DNA from: Halapricum desulfuricans
GTDB lineage: Archaea; Halobacteriota; Halobacteria; Halobacteriales; Haloarculaceae
DNA: 64,000 bases
Assembly: GCF_017094465.1 (NCBI RefSeq)
Contig: NZ_CP064791.1
Location: forward strand, 1,054,001-1,118,000
Direction of reading: 5' to 3'
Part shown: positions 31,264-41,649 of the stretch, one piece after another
Layout of the letters: each line of letters starts with the position of its first letter
Numbering within the stretch: position 1 is the stretch's first letter
Notes under the pieces: model-generated
Databases searched by the model: none
Told to the model about the DNA's origin: nothing
Seen by the model: only the letters and a program-made list of their open reading frames with translations
Position numbers and translations under genes: made by a program

Positions 31264-32784
31264 TTAGAGCAGTGCACCCGCAGCGGCGATCGCTTCCTCC
31301 GCGACGACGCCGAACCCGGGCAACAGCAGCACTGTCACGACGGCCGCGCCGACGACCGCAGCGTAGAGGCCGGCCGGGTAGGAGTCGATCTCGCGGGGCG
31401 TCTCGGGCGTCTCGATCCACAGCGCCTTGACGAGCCGCGAGTAGTAGTACAGGCTCAAGGCGCTGTTGATCAGCGCGATGACGACCAGCCACCACAGGCC
31501 GGCCCCGATCACGCCCATGAAGAGGACGTACTTCGAGAGGAAGCCCGCGCCGACGGGCAACCCGGCCAGGCTGAACAGGAAGACCGTCATCGCGACGGAG
31601 GCGATCGGCGCGTCCCGCCAGAGCCCGTTGTAGTCCTCGAACCGGCGGCCGACGCCCCAGTACTCGGCCAGCGCGACGAACAGGAACGCACCCGTGTTCA
31701 TGAAGCCGTAGACCAGCAGGTGCATCATCCCGGCACCGAGCAGCAGGCTGTCGTTGCTCACGTCCGCGAGCAGACTCTCCGTGCCCGTCCCGGAGAACGC
31801 GGCAAGTGCCATCAGGACGTAGCCGGCGTGACCGATCGAGGAGTACGCCAGCATACGCTTGACCTTCTCCTGTGTCGCGGCCGCGAAGTTCCCGAGCGTC
31901 ATCGTGACGACCGACAGGATCAGGAACGCCAGCGTCCAGTCGAAGGTCCCCGAGACCGCCTCGATCGGGAACGCGACGGTGAACACGCGGAACGCGAGCA
32001 CGAATCCGGCGGCCTTCGAGGCCGAGGAGAGGAAGCCGGAGATCGGCGCGGGCGCACCCTCGTAGGCCTCCGGCGCCCAGAAGTGGAACGGCACGGCGGC
32101 GGTCTTGAACGCGACTCCGCCGATGACCATCAGGATGCCGAGCCCGAGGATACCCGGCCCACCGGCGAGTGAGTCTGTGGCGATCGCGTCAGCGACCATA
32201 TCGAACTGCATCGCGCCGGTCGCGCCATAGACGAGGCTGATCCCGTAGACGAAGATCGCCGACGACAGCGCGCCGACGAGGAAGTACTTCAGGCCGGCCT
32301 CGACGGACCCGCGGTTGTGCTTGAGGTAGGCCACGAGTGCGTAGGACGGCAACGAGACGAGTTCGACGGCGACGAACGCCGACGCCAGGCTGTTCGCGGA
32401 GGCGACCATCGCCATCCCGGTCGCCGCCAGGAACACGAGCGAGTAGTACTCGGCCTGGTGGTCTTCCTCGGCGATGTAGTCGTGGCTACCGAGCACGACG
32501 AGGGCGGTGACGCTGCCGATCAGCGCCGTGAAGAACAGACTCATCTCGTCGACGATGTACGCGCCGTCGAACAACTCGACCGTCCCCGCTTCGAGGAGGA
32601 ACCAGCCCGAGAGCACGACAGCGGCCAGCGAGCCGACCAGCCCGACGCCCGTCAGGACCGTCAGGCTCAGCGAGCCCGATTCCGGCTCGATGCTGTCTAA
32701 CAGGAACAACACCAGCGCCGTCACGGCGAAAGCGAGCATCGGCGCCATCCCGGCCCAGTCAGGCAGGTTGACGAGCGGATCCAT
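31264..32784 (-). CDS. nuoN: NuoN, respiratory complex I-type subunit N
   Basis: A 506-residue antiporter-like proton-pumping subunit with about 14 helices. Family features are ALVAYLKHNRGSVEAGLKYFLVGALSSAIFVYG (conserved Lys and helix break), FKTAAVPFHFWAPEAYEGAP (broken helix with the key Lys) and KVKRMLAYSSIGHAGYVLMAL. It is the last nuo gene. Its ATG overlaps the nuoM stop in TGATG, indicating translational coupling. Confidence 0.96.
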   Translation of the reverse strand: MDPLVNLPDWAGMAPMLAFAVTALVLFLLDSIEPESGSLSLTVLTGVGLVGSLAAVVLSGWFLLEAGTVELFDGAYIVDEMSLFFTALIGSVTALVVLGSHDYIAEEDHQAEYYSLVFLAATGMAMVASANSLASAFVAVELVSLPSYALVAYLKHNRGSVEAGLKYFLVGALSSAIFVYGISLVYGATGAMQFDMVADAIATDSLAGGPGILGLGILMVIGGVAFKTAAVPFHFWAPEAYEGAPAPISGFLSSASKAAGFVLAFRVFTVAFPIEAVSGTFDWTLAFLILSVVTMTLGNFAAATQEKVKRMLAYSSIGHAGYVLMALAAFSGTGTESLLADVSNDSLLLGAGMMHLLVYGFMNTGAFLFVALAEYWGVGRRFEDYNGLWRDAPIASVAMTVFLFSLAGLPVGAGFLSKYVLFMGVIGAGLWWLVVIALINSALSLYYYSRLVKALWIETPETPREIDSYPAGLYAAVVGAAVVTVLLLPGFGVVAEEAIAAAGALL

Positions 32785-34319
32785 CAGGCACCACCTCCGA
32801 GACTATCGACGATGGGATTGATCGCGTCCTGGATCATCCCCATGAAGAGGTCGGGGTTGACCCCCAGGACGATCACGCAGGCCAAAAGCACCGCGAGCGG
32901 CGCGACGTCGTGCAGCGGCGCACGGCCGACCTCGTAGTCGGTACCGAGGTCGAACTCGCCGAACAGCGTCCGCTGCATGGCCCACAGCAGGTAGCCGGCG
33001 ACGATGACGATGCCGAACATCGCTGCGGCCGTGAACAGCGGCGAAAGCGACAGGTGCGGCGTGCCGAACGATCCGAGGAAGACGAACACCTCGGCGGCGA
33101 AGCCGCTCATCAGCGGCAGCCCCATGTAGCCGAACGCAGCCGCGACGAAGATCCCGACTGTCCAGGGCATCCGGTCGGCCATCCCGGACATGTCTCCGAC
33201 CAGCCGGGTGTGGGTCTCGTTGTAGATGACGCCGACGACCATGAACATCAACCCGGAGATGAACCCGTGCGAGATCATCTGGAAGGTCGCGCCGCCGATC
33301 CCGTAGGTCGTGTACGCGACTAGCCCGAGGATGACATAGCCCATCGAGGAGATCGAGGAGTAGGCCACGATTCGTTTGAGGTCCTGCTGGGCCAGCGCGA
33401 GCATCGCGCCGTAGATCACGCTGAGCACCGCAATCGCGGCGATGAGCTCGGCGTAGTCGGTGGCGACCTCGGGCAGCATCGTGAAGTTGAACCGCAGCAG
33501 GGCGTAGGTCCCCATCTTCAGCAAGACGCCGGCCAAGAGCACCGACACCGGCGTCGGGGCCTCGACGTGGGCGTCCGGTAGCCACGTGTGGACCGGCACG
33601 ATCGGCACCTTCACTGCGAATCCGAAGAACATCAGCGCGAATGCGAACAGTTTGACCGTCTCCGGGGCAAAGCCGGCGATCGATCCGACGGCGCCACCGG
33701 CGTGCAACGCCTTGGCGATCTCCGGCAGGCTGAGGGCCGTCACGCTGTCACCCATCGCGAAGACGAGCGTCAGGAACCCGACGAACATGATCAGGCTCGC
33801 GACGTTCGTGTAGACGAAGAACTTGATCGCCGCGTACTTCCGTCGCGGGCCGCCCCAGATGGCGATCAGGAAGTACATTGGGACGAGGACGACCTCCCAG
33901 AAGATGAACCACAGGAAGAAGTCCAGCGCCGCGAACACGCCGAGTAGCCCGAACTCCAGCAGGAGCACGAGCCCGTAGAACTGCGACTGGCGCTCGTCGA
34001 TCGGCGTCCAGGCGCTGACAATCGCTGCAGTCGTCAGGATCGTCGTCAACACGATCAGCGGCAGGCTCACGCCGTCGAGCCCGACGTACCACTGCAGCGT
34101 GTATCCGATGTCCATCCACTCGACCGTCGTCTCGTAGGCGATTTCGCTACCCTCAAGCAGGGCGTTCCCGCTACCCTCGAAGTCAAGCCACAGCCAGAGG
34201 CTGCCGGCGAGCGGCAGGAGGCTAAGCGCGGCAGCGAGTTTGCCCGCGTACCGATCGGGGGCGAAAAACACAACGCCGGCGGCAAGCAGCGTCGCGACCA
34301 GCAGTGCTTCGATCAACAT
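32784..34319 (-). CDS. nuoM: NuoM, respiratory complex I-type subunit M
   Basis: A 511-residue proton-pumping subunit. Diagnostic segments are IFWEVVLVPMYFLIAIWGGPRRKYAAIKFFVYTNVAS (Glu and Lys of the pump), VKVPIVPVHTWLPDAHVEAPTPVSVLLAGVLLKMG (broken helix) and KRIVAYSSISSMGYVILGL. The start at 34319 overlaps the nuoL stop in TGATG, so it was preferred to a GTG three codons upstream. The stop overlaps the nuoN start by one base. Confidence 0.96.
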   Translation of the reverse strand: MLIEALLVATLLAAGVVFFAPDRYAGKLAAALSLLPLAGSLWLWLDFEGSGNALLEGSEIAYETTVEWMDIGYTLQWYVGLDGVSLPLIVLTTILTTAAIVSAWTPIDERQSQFYGLVLLLEFGLLGVFAALDFFLWFIFWEVVLVPMYFLIAIWGGPRRKYAAIKFFVYTNVASLIMFVGFLTLVFAMGDSVTALSLPEIAKALHAGGAVGSIAGFAPETVKLFAFALMFFGFAVKVPIVPVHTWLPDAHVEAPTPVSVLLAGVLLKMGTYALLRFNFTMLPEVATDYAELIAAIAVLSVIYGAMLALAQQDLKRIVAYSSISSMGYVILGLVAYTTYGIGGATFQMISHGFISGLMFMVVGVIYNETHTRLVGDMSGMADRMPWTVGIFVAAAFGYMGLPLMSGFAAEVFVFLGSFGTPHLSLSPLFTAAAMFGIVIVAGYLLWAMQRTLFGEFDLGTDYEVGRAPLHDVAPLAVLLACVIVLGVNPDLFMGMIQDAINPIVDSLGGGA

Positions 34320-36370
34320 CAGAACCACCCTCCTGTGACGCCGAAGAAGGCAACGAGCAAGACCAGCCCCAGCGTCAGCAGGGCGGCGTAGTTACGCACG
34401 ACGCCGGTCTGGATCCGCCGCACGCCGCGTCCGGCGAAGCGGCTCACGGTGCTGATCCCGTCGACGACGCCGTCGATGATGCTTTGATCGAACGTGTCGG
34501 CGGCTTTCGCGACCGGGACCGTCAGTCCCGTCGCGAGCCACACCTGGAACTCGTCCTGGTAGTAGTTGTGCATGAGAAGCGTCTTGAGACGTCCGAGTCT
34601 GTCAGTGTGCTCGACCGGTTCGGGCACGTTGTACAGCCGGTAAGCGAGTCCGGCACCCGCAAGCGCCAGTCCCAGTGAGAGTGCCGCCGAGACCAGCAGG
34701 CCGGTCGTGCCAATGTCGGCCGCCCCGTAGCCCGCGAACTCGGGGTTCTCAAGCAGTTCTCCGTAGTGGTGGACGTTCGTGAGAAACGCCTCCGGGCCGT
34801 AATCGAGGAACTGATGGAGATAATCGATGTCCGCGCCGGTCAACTTCTTGATCGGGACCATGTTGATCGCGCCCAGCGTCGTCGCGAGCACGCCCAGCAC
34901 GACCAGCGGACCCTTCACGTTCCAGCGGACCGGCTCGGGATCTTCGGCCACCTCCGTCCGGGGCTTTCCGTGGAAGGTGAGGAACACCATCCGGAAGGTG
35001 TAGAAGCCGGTGAACGCGACCGCGAGCAGCCCCATCGTGTACCCGCCCAGAAGTAGCGGGCTCTCACCCAGTCCGTGGATCAGCGTCTCGTAGAGCACCT
35101 CGTCTTTCGACCAGAAGCCCGCGAACGGGAAGATGCCCGCGAGCGCGAGCGAACCGGCGAGGAACGTCCAGTAGGTGACTGGCATCCGGTCTTTCAGCCC
35201 GCCCATGTCCCACATATTCTCGTTGTGGTGCATGGCGATGATGACCGACCCGGCACCGAGGAACAGAAGCGCCTTGAACACGGCGTGGGTCGTCAGGTGG
35301 AACACGGCGGCGACGTAGCCGCCACCGCCCAGCGCGAGCATCATGTACCCGTACTGGGAGATCGTCGAGTAAGCGAGCACCTGCTTAAGTTCCTGCTTGA
35401 CGACGCCCATCGTCGCCGCGAACAGGGCGGTGAATCCGCCGACGAAGGCAATCACGCCCAGTGCGGTCGGTGAGAGCGCGTAGAAGCCGTACATCCGGGC
35501 GACGAGGAAGACGCCGGCCGCGACCATCGTCGCCGCGTGGATCAGCGCCGAGACGGGCGTCGGACCTTCCATCGCGTCCGGCAGCCACGTGTGCAGCGGG
35601 AACTGTGCGGACTTGCCCATCACGCCGCCGAGCACGAGCAGGCCGATGACGGTGAACCACGCCTGCTCGCCGAGACCGAGGAACGTGTTGACAGCATGTT
35701 CACCGTGCAGCGCCTGTTCGGCGAGATGCGGAAAACTCTCGCTGCCGGCGAACGCGCCGGTCCCGAACGTCGCGAAGATCGCGACGACGCCGACGAGGAA
35801 GAAGTAGTCCCCGAACCGGGTCACGAGGAACGCCTTCTTCGCGGCGCTGGGCGGGCCGGCCTCGCGGAACCAGAACCCGATCAGCAAGTACGAACAGAGC
35901 CCGACCAGTTCGAAGAACATGAACGCCATCAGGATGTTGCTGGCGAACACGAAGGCGAGCATCGAGAAACTAAACAGGCCGAGACCGGCGTAATACCGCG
36001 GCAGACCGGTCTCGCCCTCGTCGTTCATGTAGCCCAGCGAGAAGACGTGCACGAGGAACGAAATGAGCGAGACGATGACCAGCATGAGCGCCGAGAGCGG
36101 GTCGACCAGCACGCCGAGTTCCAGTGAGAACGGGGCCGAACTGCTCCCCTCGAGGAACGTGTACAGCGTCTCGTTGTAGCCCGCGTCGGCACCGTCGCTG
36201 GTCGCGACCGTCAGCGCCACGAGCAGCGACAGTACCAGCGAGCCGCCGGTCGCGGCGATGCCAGCCAGCGCGCCCTTCTTGGGCAGGTATTTGCCCGCGA
36301 ACAGCGCGACGACGAACGATACCAGGGGCAGGAGCGCGATCGCCGGAACGAGGTCGTATATCCCTGTCAT
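34319..36370 (-). CDS. nuoL: NuoL, respiratory complex I-type subunit L
   Basis: A 683-residue subunit, the largest antiporter-like pump, ending with the long lateral helix region typical of NuoL (about residues 500-620). Landmarks are FFELVGLCSYLLIGFWFREAGPPSAAKKAFLVTRFGDYFFLVG, KSAQFPLHTWLPDAMEGPTPVSALIHAATMVAAGVFLVAR and KQVLAYSTISQYGYMMLALG. Length and motif order are normal. It starts two bases after the nuoK stop. Confidence 0.97.
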   Translation of the reverse strand: MTGIYDLVPAIALLPLVSFVVALFAGKYLPKKGALAGIAATGGSLVLSLLVALTVATSDGADAGYNETLYTFLEGSSSAPFSLELGVLVDPLSALMLVIVSLISFLVHVFSLGYMNDEGETGLPRYYAGLGLFSFSMLAFVFASNILMAFMFFELVGLCSYLLIGFWFREAGPPSAAKKAFLVTRFGDYFFLVGVVAIFATFGTGAFAGSESFPHLAEQALHGEHAVNTFLGLGEQAWFTVIGLLVLGGVMGKSAQFPLHTWLPDAMEGPTPVSALIHAATMVAAGVFLVARMYGFYALSPTALGVIAFVGGFTALFAATMGVVKQELKQVLAYSTISQYGYMMLALGGGGYVAAVFHLTTHAVFKALLFLGAGSVIIAMHHNENMWDMGGLKDRMPVTYWTFLAGSLALAGIFPFAGFWSKDEVLYETLIHGLGESPLLLGGYTMGLLAVAFTGFYTFRMVFLTFHGKPRTEVAEDPEPVRWNVKGPLVVLGVLATTLGAINMVPIKKLTGADIDYLHQFLDYGPEAFLTNVHHYGELLENPEFAGYGAADIGTTGLLVSAALSLGLALAGAGLAYRLYNVPEPVEHTDRLGRLKTLLMHNYYQDEFQVWLATGLTVPVAKAADTFDQSIIDGVVDGISTVSRFAGRGVRRIQTGVVRNYAALLTLGLVLLVAFFGVTGGWF

Positions 36371-36371
36371 A

Positions 36372-36674
36372 TTACCACCGCATCGTTGTCGGAACGGTCA
36401 CGTCGATCGTCTCGAAGTTGCGATACAGTACGAGGATGATACCGAGGCCGATAGCGACCTCGGCCGCAGCTAGCGCCATTCCGAACAGCGCGAACACCTG
36501 CCCGGTGAGATTGCCGTGCTGGAGCGAGAACGCGACGAAGTTGATGTTCGCTGCGTTGAGCATCAACTCGACGGACATCAGATAGATCAGTGCGCTCTCC
36601 CGGACGAGAATTCCGAACAGACCGATCGAGAAGACCGCGGCCGACAGCAGCAGATACCACTGTGTTTCGATCAC
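36372..36674 (-). CDS. nuoK: NuoK, respiratory complex I-type subunit K
   Basis: A 100-residue membrane subunit with three helices. The two membrane Glu residues needed for coupling are present: in SVELMLNAANINFVAF (helix 2) and AAAEVAIGLGIILVLYRN (helix 3). The start overlaps the end of nuoJ2 by four bases. Confidence 0.96.
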   Translation of the reverse strand: MIETQWYLLLSAAVFSIGLFGILVRESALIYLMSVELMLNAANINFVAFSLQHGNLTGQVFALFGMALAAAEVAIGLGIILVLYRNFETIDVTVPTTMRW

Positions 36675-36967
36675 GACTCGTCACCTCCTTCGCGCCGGGC
36701 CAACAGCAGGGCACCGTCGAGGGCCGCGTCGAGCACGACTGCGATCGCGAGGAACGCGAACAGGAAGCCTTCGGTCACGAGCGGTGACTGATCGGCCAGA
36801 TCGAACAGTGCGTAGCCGATCCCTTCCATGACGCTGGCACCGGCCTCGAACCCGGCTGGAGCGTCGAACCCGGCGGTCAGGATGACGGCCGCGAGCACGC
36901 CGAACAGCGCCAGCGCGGCGACGCCAGGTACCGGGTCGAGGTCGCTGGCGAGTCTCGGGCGCCTCAT
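36671..36967 (-). CDS. nuoJ2: NuoJ second half (NuoJ2)
   Basis: A 98-residue membrane protein with three hydrophobic helices that corresponds to the C-terminal part of NuoJ. The split of NuoJ into two genes is usual in haloarchaea. GIGYALFDLADQSPLVTEGFLFAFLAIAVVLDAALDGALLLARRE resembles the last NuoJ helices. It overlaps nuoJ1 and nuoK by four bases on each side. Confidence 0.85.
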   Translation of the reverse strand: MRRPRLASDLDPVPGVAALALFGVLAAVILTAGFDAPAGFEAGASVMEGIGYALFDLADQSPLVTEGFLFAFLAIAVVLDAALDGALLLARREGGDES

Positions 36968-37236
36968 GAGGCCACCTCACTGTCCGAGGGGTCCGATCGG
37001 TTGCGTGTGAGCATCACGGCGAACGTGATCAGAATCAGGACCCCGCCGACGTACACGAGGACCTGCATCACTGCCAGGAACGGCGCCTGTGCGAGGACGA
37101 AGTGGACAGCGACGCTCAGAAGCGCCACACCCAGCAGCAGCGCCGAATGCCACACGTCACGCATCAGCACGACGCCCAGACTCGATCCGAGCGTGACGAG
37201 GGCAAACAGCGCAAAAGCGAGTGTCTCATACACCAT
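36964..37236 (-). CDS. nuoJ1: NuoJ first half (NuoJ1)
   Basis: A 90-residue subunit matching the N-terminal part of NuoJ: VYETLAFALFALVTLGSSLGVVLMRDVWHSALLLGVAL, followed by the conserved AVMQVLVYVGGVLILITFAVML pi-bulge helix. The start at 37236 is chosen because the 91 in-frame codons upstream run through the repeated intergenic DNA and are not protein-like. The 485-bp gap to nuoI is unusual in this otherwise compact operon. Confidence 0.93.
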   Translation of the reverse strand: MVYETLAFALFALVTLGSSLGVVLMRDVWHSALLLGVALLSVAVHFVLAQAPFLAVMQVLVYVGGVLILITFAVMLTRNRSDPSDSEVAS

Positions 37237-37350
37237 ACTATCGGTCACTCCGAACGGACGCCCTTTGAAGATTACTGTCTCAACGCGGTCGAGACAACGT
37301 TCCGGCAACAAATTCCAGTTTCTCGCCGGAACGATTCGCCACCCACCGAC

Positions 37351-37803
37351 TACCTTTTTATGCGTCGGGTTTTCCTCGGGCCGACGGCCCTGCGGGCACC
37401 GCGTTGCGGCTTCGCCGCAACGGCATTCGGTCGCGAGCGTCGCCCGCGACCTGCTCGCGCACGAAGCTGGACCAAAAATCCCGACCTCACTTCGTTCGGT
37501 CGAGGTCAAACAACTGGCTTCCGCCGCTATTGATAGTCGACTTCGCCCTCGCCTTCACCGATCCAGGCACCCCGGTCCGGTTCGCGTGCCTCGAGCGGGT
37601 CAACATCAACCACCTTTTTCCGCATCGGGTTTTCTCGGGCCGAGGGCCCTGCGGGAACCACTCGCGCAAAAAGCTGGACCAAAAACCTCGACCTCACTTC
37701 GTTCGGCCGAGCCCAAACCAGCTACTGATAGTCGACTTCGCCCTCGCCTTCACCGATCCAGGCACCCCGGTCCGGTTCGCGTGCCTCGAGCGGGTCAATG
37801 TCC
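37351..37803. repeat. Tandem duplication carrying a second copy of the nuoI 3' end
   Basis: Two imperfect copies lie in tandem: about 37351-37603 and 37611-37798. The best part is 37531-37603 versus 37726-37798, 73 identical bases that include the last 24 codons of nuoI; the stop codon region also matches with one synonymous change. The rest shares TCGGGTTTTC, CTCGGGCCGA, AAGCTGGACCAAAAA and a GACCTCACTTCGTTCGG segment, with a 65-base stretch found only in the first copy. That stretch holds a 9-bp hairpin (37402-37410 with 37414-37422). On the coding strand the extra copy lies between nuoI and nuoJ1 and has no start codon. Confidence 0.85.
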
Positions 37804-38183
37804 TTGTACCACGGGACGTTCTTGAGTTGCTCTTTGTTGTAGGCCAGTTCGTCTTTCGTGTCGGCGGTGAACTCGAAGTTCTGGGTCAGCAAGATCGCGT
37901 CGACGGGACAGACCTCCTCACAGAGCCGGCAGTAGATACACTGCCCGATGTGGAGGTTGTACTGCTCGCCGTTGCGCTGGTCGTCTTGGACGATCTGGAT
38001 CGTGTCGTTCGGACAGACGCTCTCACACTGGCGACACCAGATACACCGCTCCTGACTGAACTTGTGGACCCCGCGGAACCGGGGGCTCACTTCGGGCGTG
38101 TCTTCGGGATACTCGACGGTAAAGGTCTGGCCGTCGAGCGCGTGTTTCATCGTCGTTGCCATCGATTTGAGCAGTCCGATCAT
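37722..38183 (-). CDS. nuoI: NuoI, complex I-type ferredoxin subunit
   Basis: A 153-residue peripheral-arm subunit with two [4Fe-4S] clusters (N6a, N6b type). Cluster motifs are CIWCRQCESVCP and CIYCRLCEEVCP. The N-terminus has the amphipathic membrane-contact helix (LLKSMATTMKHAL). The last 24 codons and stop are duplicated 195 bp downstream on the coding strand; the copy here is the functional end because it is in frame with the clusters. Confidence 0.96.
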   Translation of the reverse strand: MIGLLKSMATTMKHALDGQTFTVEYPEDTPEVSPRFRGVHKFSQERCIWCRQCESVCPNDTIQIVQDDQRNGEQYNLHIGQCIYCRLCEEVCPVDAILLTQNFEFTADTKDELAYNKEQLKNVPWYKDIDPLEAREPDRGAWIGEGEGEVDYQ

Positions 38184-38211
38184 TGGGAATCACCGTCAGT
38201 TAGTCGGGCCG

Positions 38212-39270
38212 TCATACGCCGACCACCCCGACGATGACGGCGGTCAGGATCAGGTTGGCGAAGCTCAACACGAGCAGTCCCTTCCAGCCGATCTCGATGA
38301 GCTGGTCGATGCGCACCCGCGGGAGCGCCGAACGCGCCCACTGGGTGAACAGGAAGACGGCCCAGATCTTGGCCGTGAACCAGACGATCCCGGGCAGCAC
38401 CGGGCCGGCCGGGCCGCCGAGGAACAGCGTGGCGACGAGCGCGCCACCGAGGAAGATGTGGATGAACTCACCCAGGTAAAAGAGGACGAAGTAGACACTC
38501 GAATACTCGGTCTGGTAGCCAGCGACGATCTCCGTGGGCGCTTCCGGGATGTCGAAGGGGTTGCGTCCGACTTCCGCCAGGTTCGCGATCATGAACAGCG
38601 CGAACGCGAACGGGTTGAGGATGCCGAACCACGCGGGGATCGCGACCGGACCGAGTTCGATCAACGTCTGCTGCTGGACGGCGACGATCTCGCTCATCTG
38701 GAGCGTCCCGGCGAAGATGACGACCGACGCGCCGGTCAACACCAGCGGGATCTCGTAGGCGAGATTTTGCGCGACGGCTCGCAGTCCGCCCAAAAACGAG
38801 TACTTGTTGCTCGAGGAATACCCGGCCATCACCAGCCCGAGCGAGGCGATCGAAGCGACGGCGAAGACGTAGGCCAACCCGACCTCGGGGTCGGCGACCT
38901 GGATGCCGTTACCCATCGGGATGACCGCAAAGCCGAGCAGCGCCGAGCCGGCGAGCACCAGCGGCGCCAGATCGTAGGCCGGCCGGTCGGCGTCCTCGGG
39001 GATGATCAACTCCTTGCTGAGCAGACGGACCGAGTCGACGATGATCGTTCCCAGGCCCCACGGGCCGACCCGATTGACCGAGATCCGGTCGGTGAACGAC
39101 GCCGTGATCTTCCGTTTGGCCCACGGGCCGGCGACGGCCGTGTTCAACAACACGAACGTCCCGACCAGCGCCGCGGCGAGCAGACTGGCGAGAAACTCAC
39201 CGGCGATGCCGAACTGCTCTAGTCCAAGCAGATCGGAGAACGTCTCGGGCAGGGGTGCCGACCCAGCCAT
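38212..39270 (-). CDS. nuoH: NuoH, complex I-type membrane subunit H
   Basis: A 352-residue membrane subunit that forms the quinone-chamber entrance. Conserved parts are RDISVNRVGPWG-like DRISVNRVGPWGLGTIIVDSVRLLSKE, LVMAGYSSSNKYSFLGGLRAVAQNLAYEIPL, and AEVGRNPFDIPEAPTEIVAGYQTEYSS (acidic E-channel loop). Its ATG overlaps the nuoCD stop in TGATG. Confidence 0.96.
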   Translation of the reverse strand: MAGSAPLPETFSDLLGLEQFGIAGEFLASLLAAALVGTFVLLNTAVAGPWAKRKITASFTDRISVNRVGPWGLGTIIVDSVRLLSKELIIPEDADRPAYDLAPLVLAGSALLGFAVIPMGNGIQVADPEVGLAYVFAVASIASLGLVMAGYSSSNKYSFLGGLRAVAQNLAYEIPLVLTGASVVIFAGTLQMSEIVAVQQQTLIELGPVAIPAWFGILNPFAFALFMIANLAEVGRNPFDIPEAPTEIVAGYQTEYSSVYFVLFYLGEFIHIFLGGALVATLFLGGPAGPVLPGIVWFTAKIWAVFLFTQWARSALPRVRIDQLIEIGWKGLLVLSFANLILTAVIVGVVGV

Positions 39271-40948
39271 CAGCGATCGACCTCCCCGAGCACGATGTCG
39301 AGGCTCCCCAGCGATGCGACCATGTCCGGAATATATTCGCCCTCACTCATCTCCGGCAGCGTCTGGAGGTTCGAGAAGCACGGCGACCGGATCTTGAACC
39401 GCGCCGGCTTGTCCGTGCCGTCGCTGCGCATGTAGATCCCGAGCTCGCCTTTCGCACCTTCGACAGCCTCGTAGACCTCTTTGCCGGCGTCCGGCTGGAG
39501 CGTCCGCGGGACGTTGGACTGAATCTCGCGGTCGTCCTCCGGCCAGTCTTCCAGCAGGTCGGCACACTGGCGGATGATCTTCGCCGACTCCTCGACCTCT
39601 CGCATCCGGACGAGTACACGCGAGTAGTTGTCGCAGCCGTCCTCGGTGACGACGTCCCAGTCGAGTTCGTCGTAATATCCGTAGGGGTCGTCCCGGCGCA
39701 GGTCGTAATCGACGCCCGATCCGCGGAGGACGGGACCGGTCGCGCCGTAGTTCTTCGCGACCTCCGGCGGGAGGACGCCGGTGTCGATACACCGCAACTG
39801 GAAGATCTCGTTTTCCGTGATGAGGTTGTGATACTCCTCGATGTACTCCGGGAGACCGTCGAGGAACTCCCGCACGTCATCGAGGAACTCCTCGCGGGGT
39901 TCAGGCAGGTCCCAGGCGACCCCGCCAAGCCGGAGGTAGTTGAACATCAACCGCTGGCCAGTCAGGTCCTCAAGCAGATTCTGGACGGCCTCGCGGTCCC
40001 GAACTGCGTACATAAAGATCGCGTTGAAGTCACCGTAGACGTCCAGCCCAAAGGTCCCGAGTGCGAGCATGTGCGCGGCGATGCGGGTCAGCTCCGCACT
40101 CATCGTCCGCAGAACCTGCGCGTACTCGGGCACCTCGATGTCGGCCATCGACTCGGCCGCACGGGCGTAGGCCCACTCGTTGAGGATCCCGCCCGGCGTG
40201 TAGTCCCACCGGTCGGGGTAGGGCATGATCTGGTGGCGGTAGGTCGACTGCTCGCACATCTGCTCCTCGTTTCGGTGGAGGTAGCCGATGTCCGGATCGA
40301 TGTCGGCGATCTGCTCGCCGTCGAGCACCGTCTTCACGTGGAGGACGCCGTGCGTCGCGGGGTGGTGGGGGCCGATGTTGACGAACATCGTGTCCGAGTC
40401 CTCGCCCGCGCTGTGGTCCTCCGCGAGGGGGTTGACGTGCTCGCGCAGCGGCACGACCTGTGGCTGGTTCTGGTTGTAGTCTTTCCCCATCGGATGGCCC
40501 TGCCAGGTCTCCGGCAGCAGGATCCGGCGCAGGTCCGGATGGTCGTTGTAGTCGATGCCCACGAGGTCGTAGGCCTCCCGTTCGTGCCAGTCGGCTGTCC
40601 GGAAGACCGGTTCGGCGCTCTCGCTGACCGGTTGGTCCTTGTTCGTCGGGACGACCACACTCAACTGCTGGGTCGGGTCGTCGAACTTCTTGAGATGGTA
40701 GATCGACTCGTAACGGTCCTCGTACTCCTGGGCCGTGACCGCCGAACAGTGATCGAATCCGGCCTCCGTTTTCAGTGCCGAGAGGGTGTCCTGAACCGCG
40801 TCGGGCCGGATCACCAGCGCCTCTGCGTTGACGTGGCTCTCCCGATCGATGACGTGCTCGGAGACGAGTTCTTCCAGCGCGTCGTAGTCGAGGCCGTCTT
40901 CGGTGGCGCCGACCTCACTCGTCGTCGGTGGTTCTGGCTCTTCTAGAC

Positions 40949-40952
<4 letters not shown>
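39270..40952 (-). CDS. nuoCD: NuoCD fusion, complex I-type peripheral subunits C and D
   Basis: A 560-residue fusion. The NuoC part (about residues 30-190) includes WHEREAYDLVGIDYNDHPDLRRILLPETW. The NuoD part starts near residue 195 with MFVNIGPHHPATHGVLH, which holds the quinone-site His, continues through IGYLHRNEEQMCEQSTYRHQIMPYPDRWDY, and ends FSNLQTLPEMSEGEYIPDMVASLGSLDIVLGEVDR. Fusion of C and D is normal for haloarchaea and many bacteria. It overlaps nuoB by four bases and nuoH by one. Confidence 0.96.
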
Positions 40953-41647
<695 letters not shown>

Positions 41648-41649
41648 GG

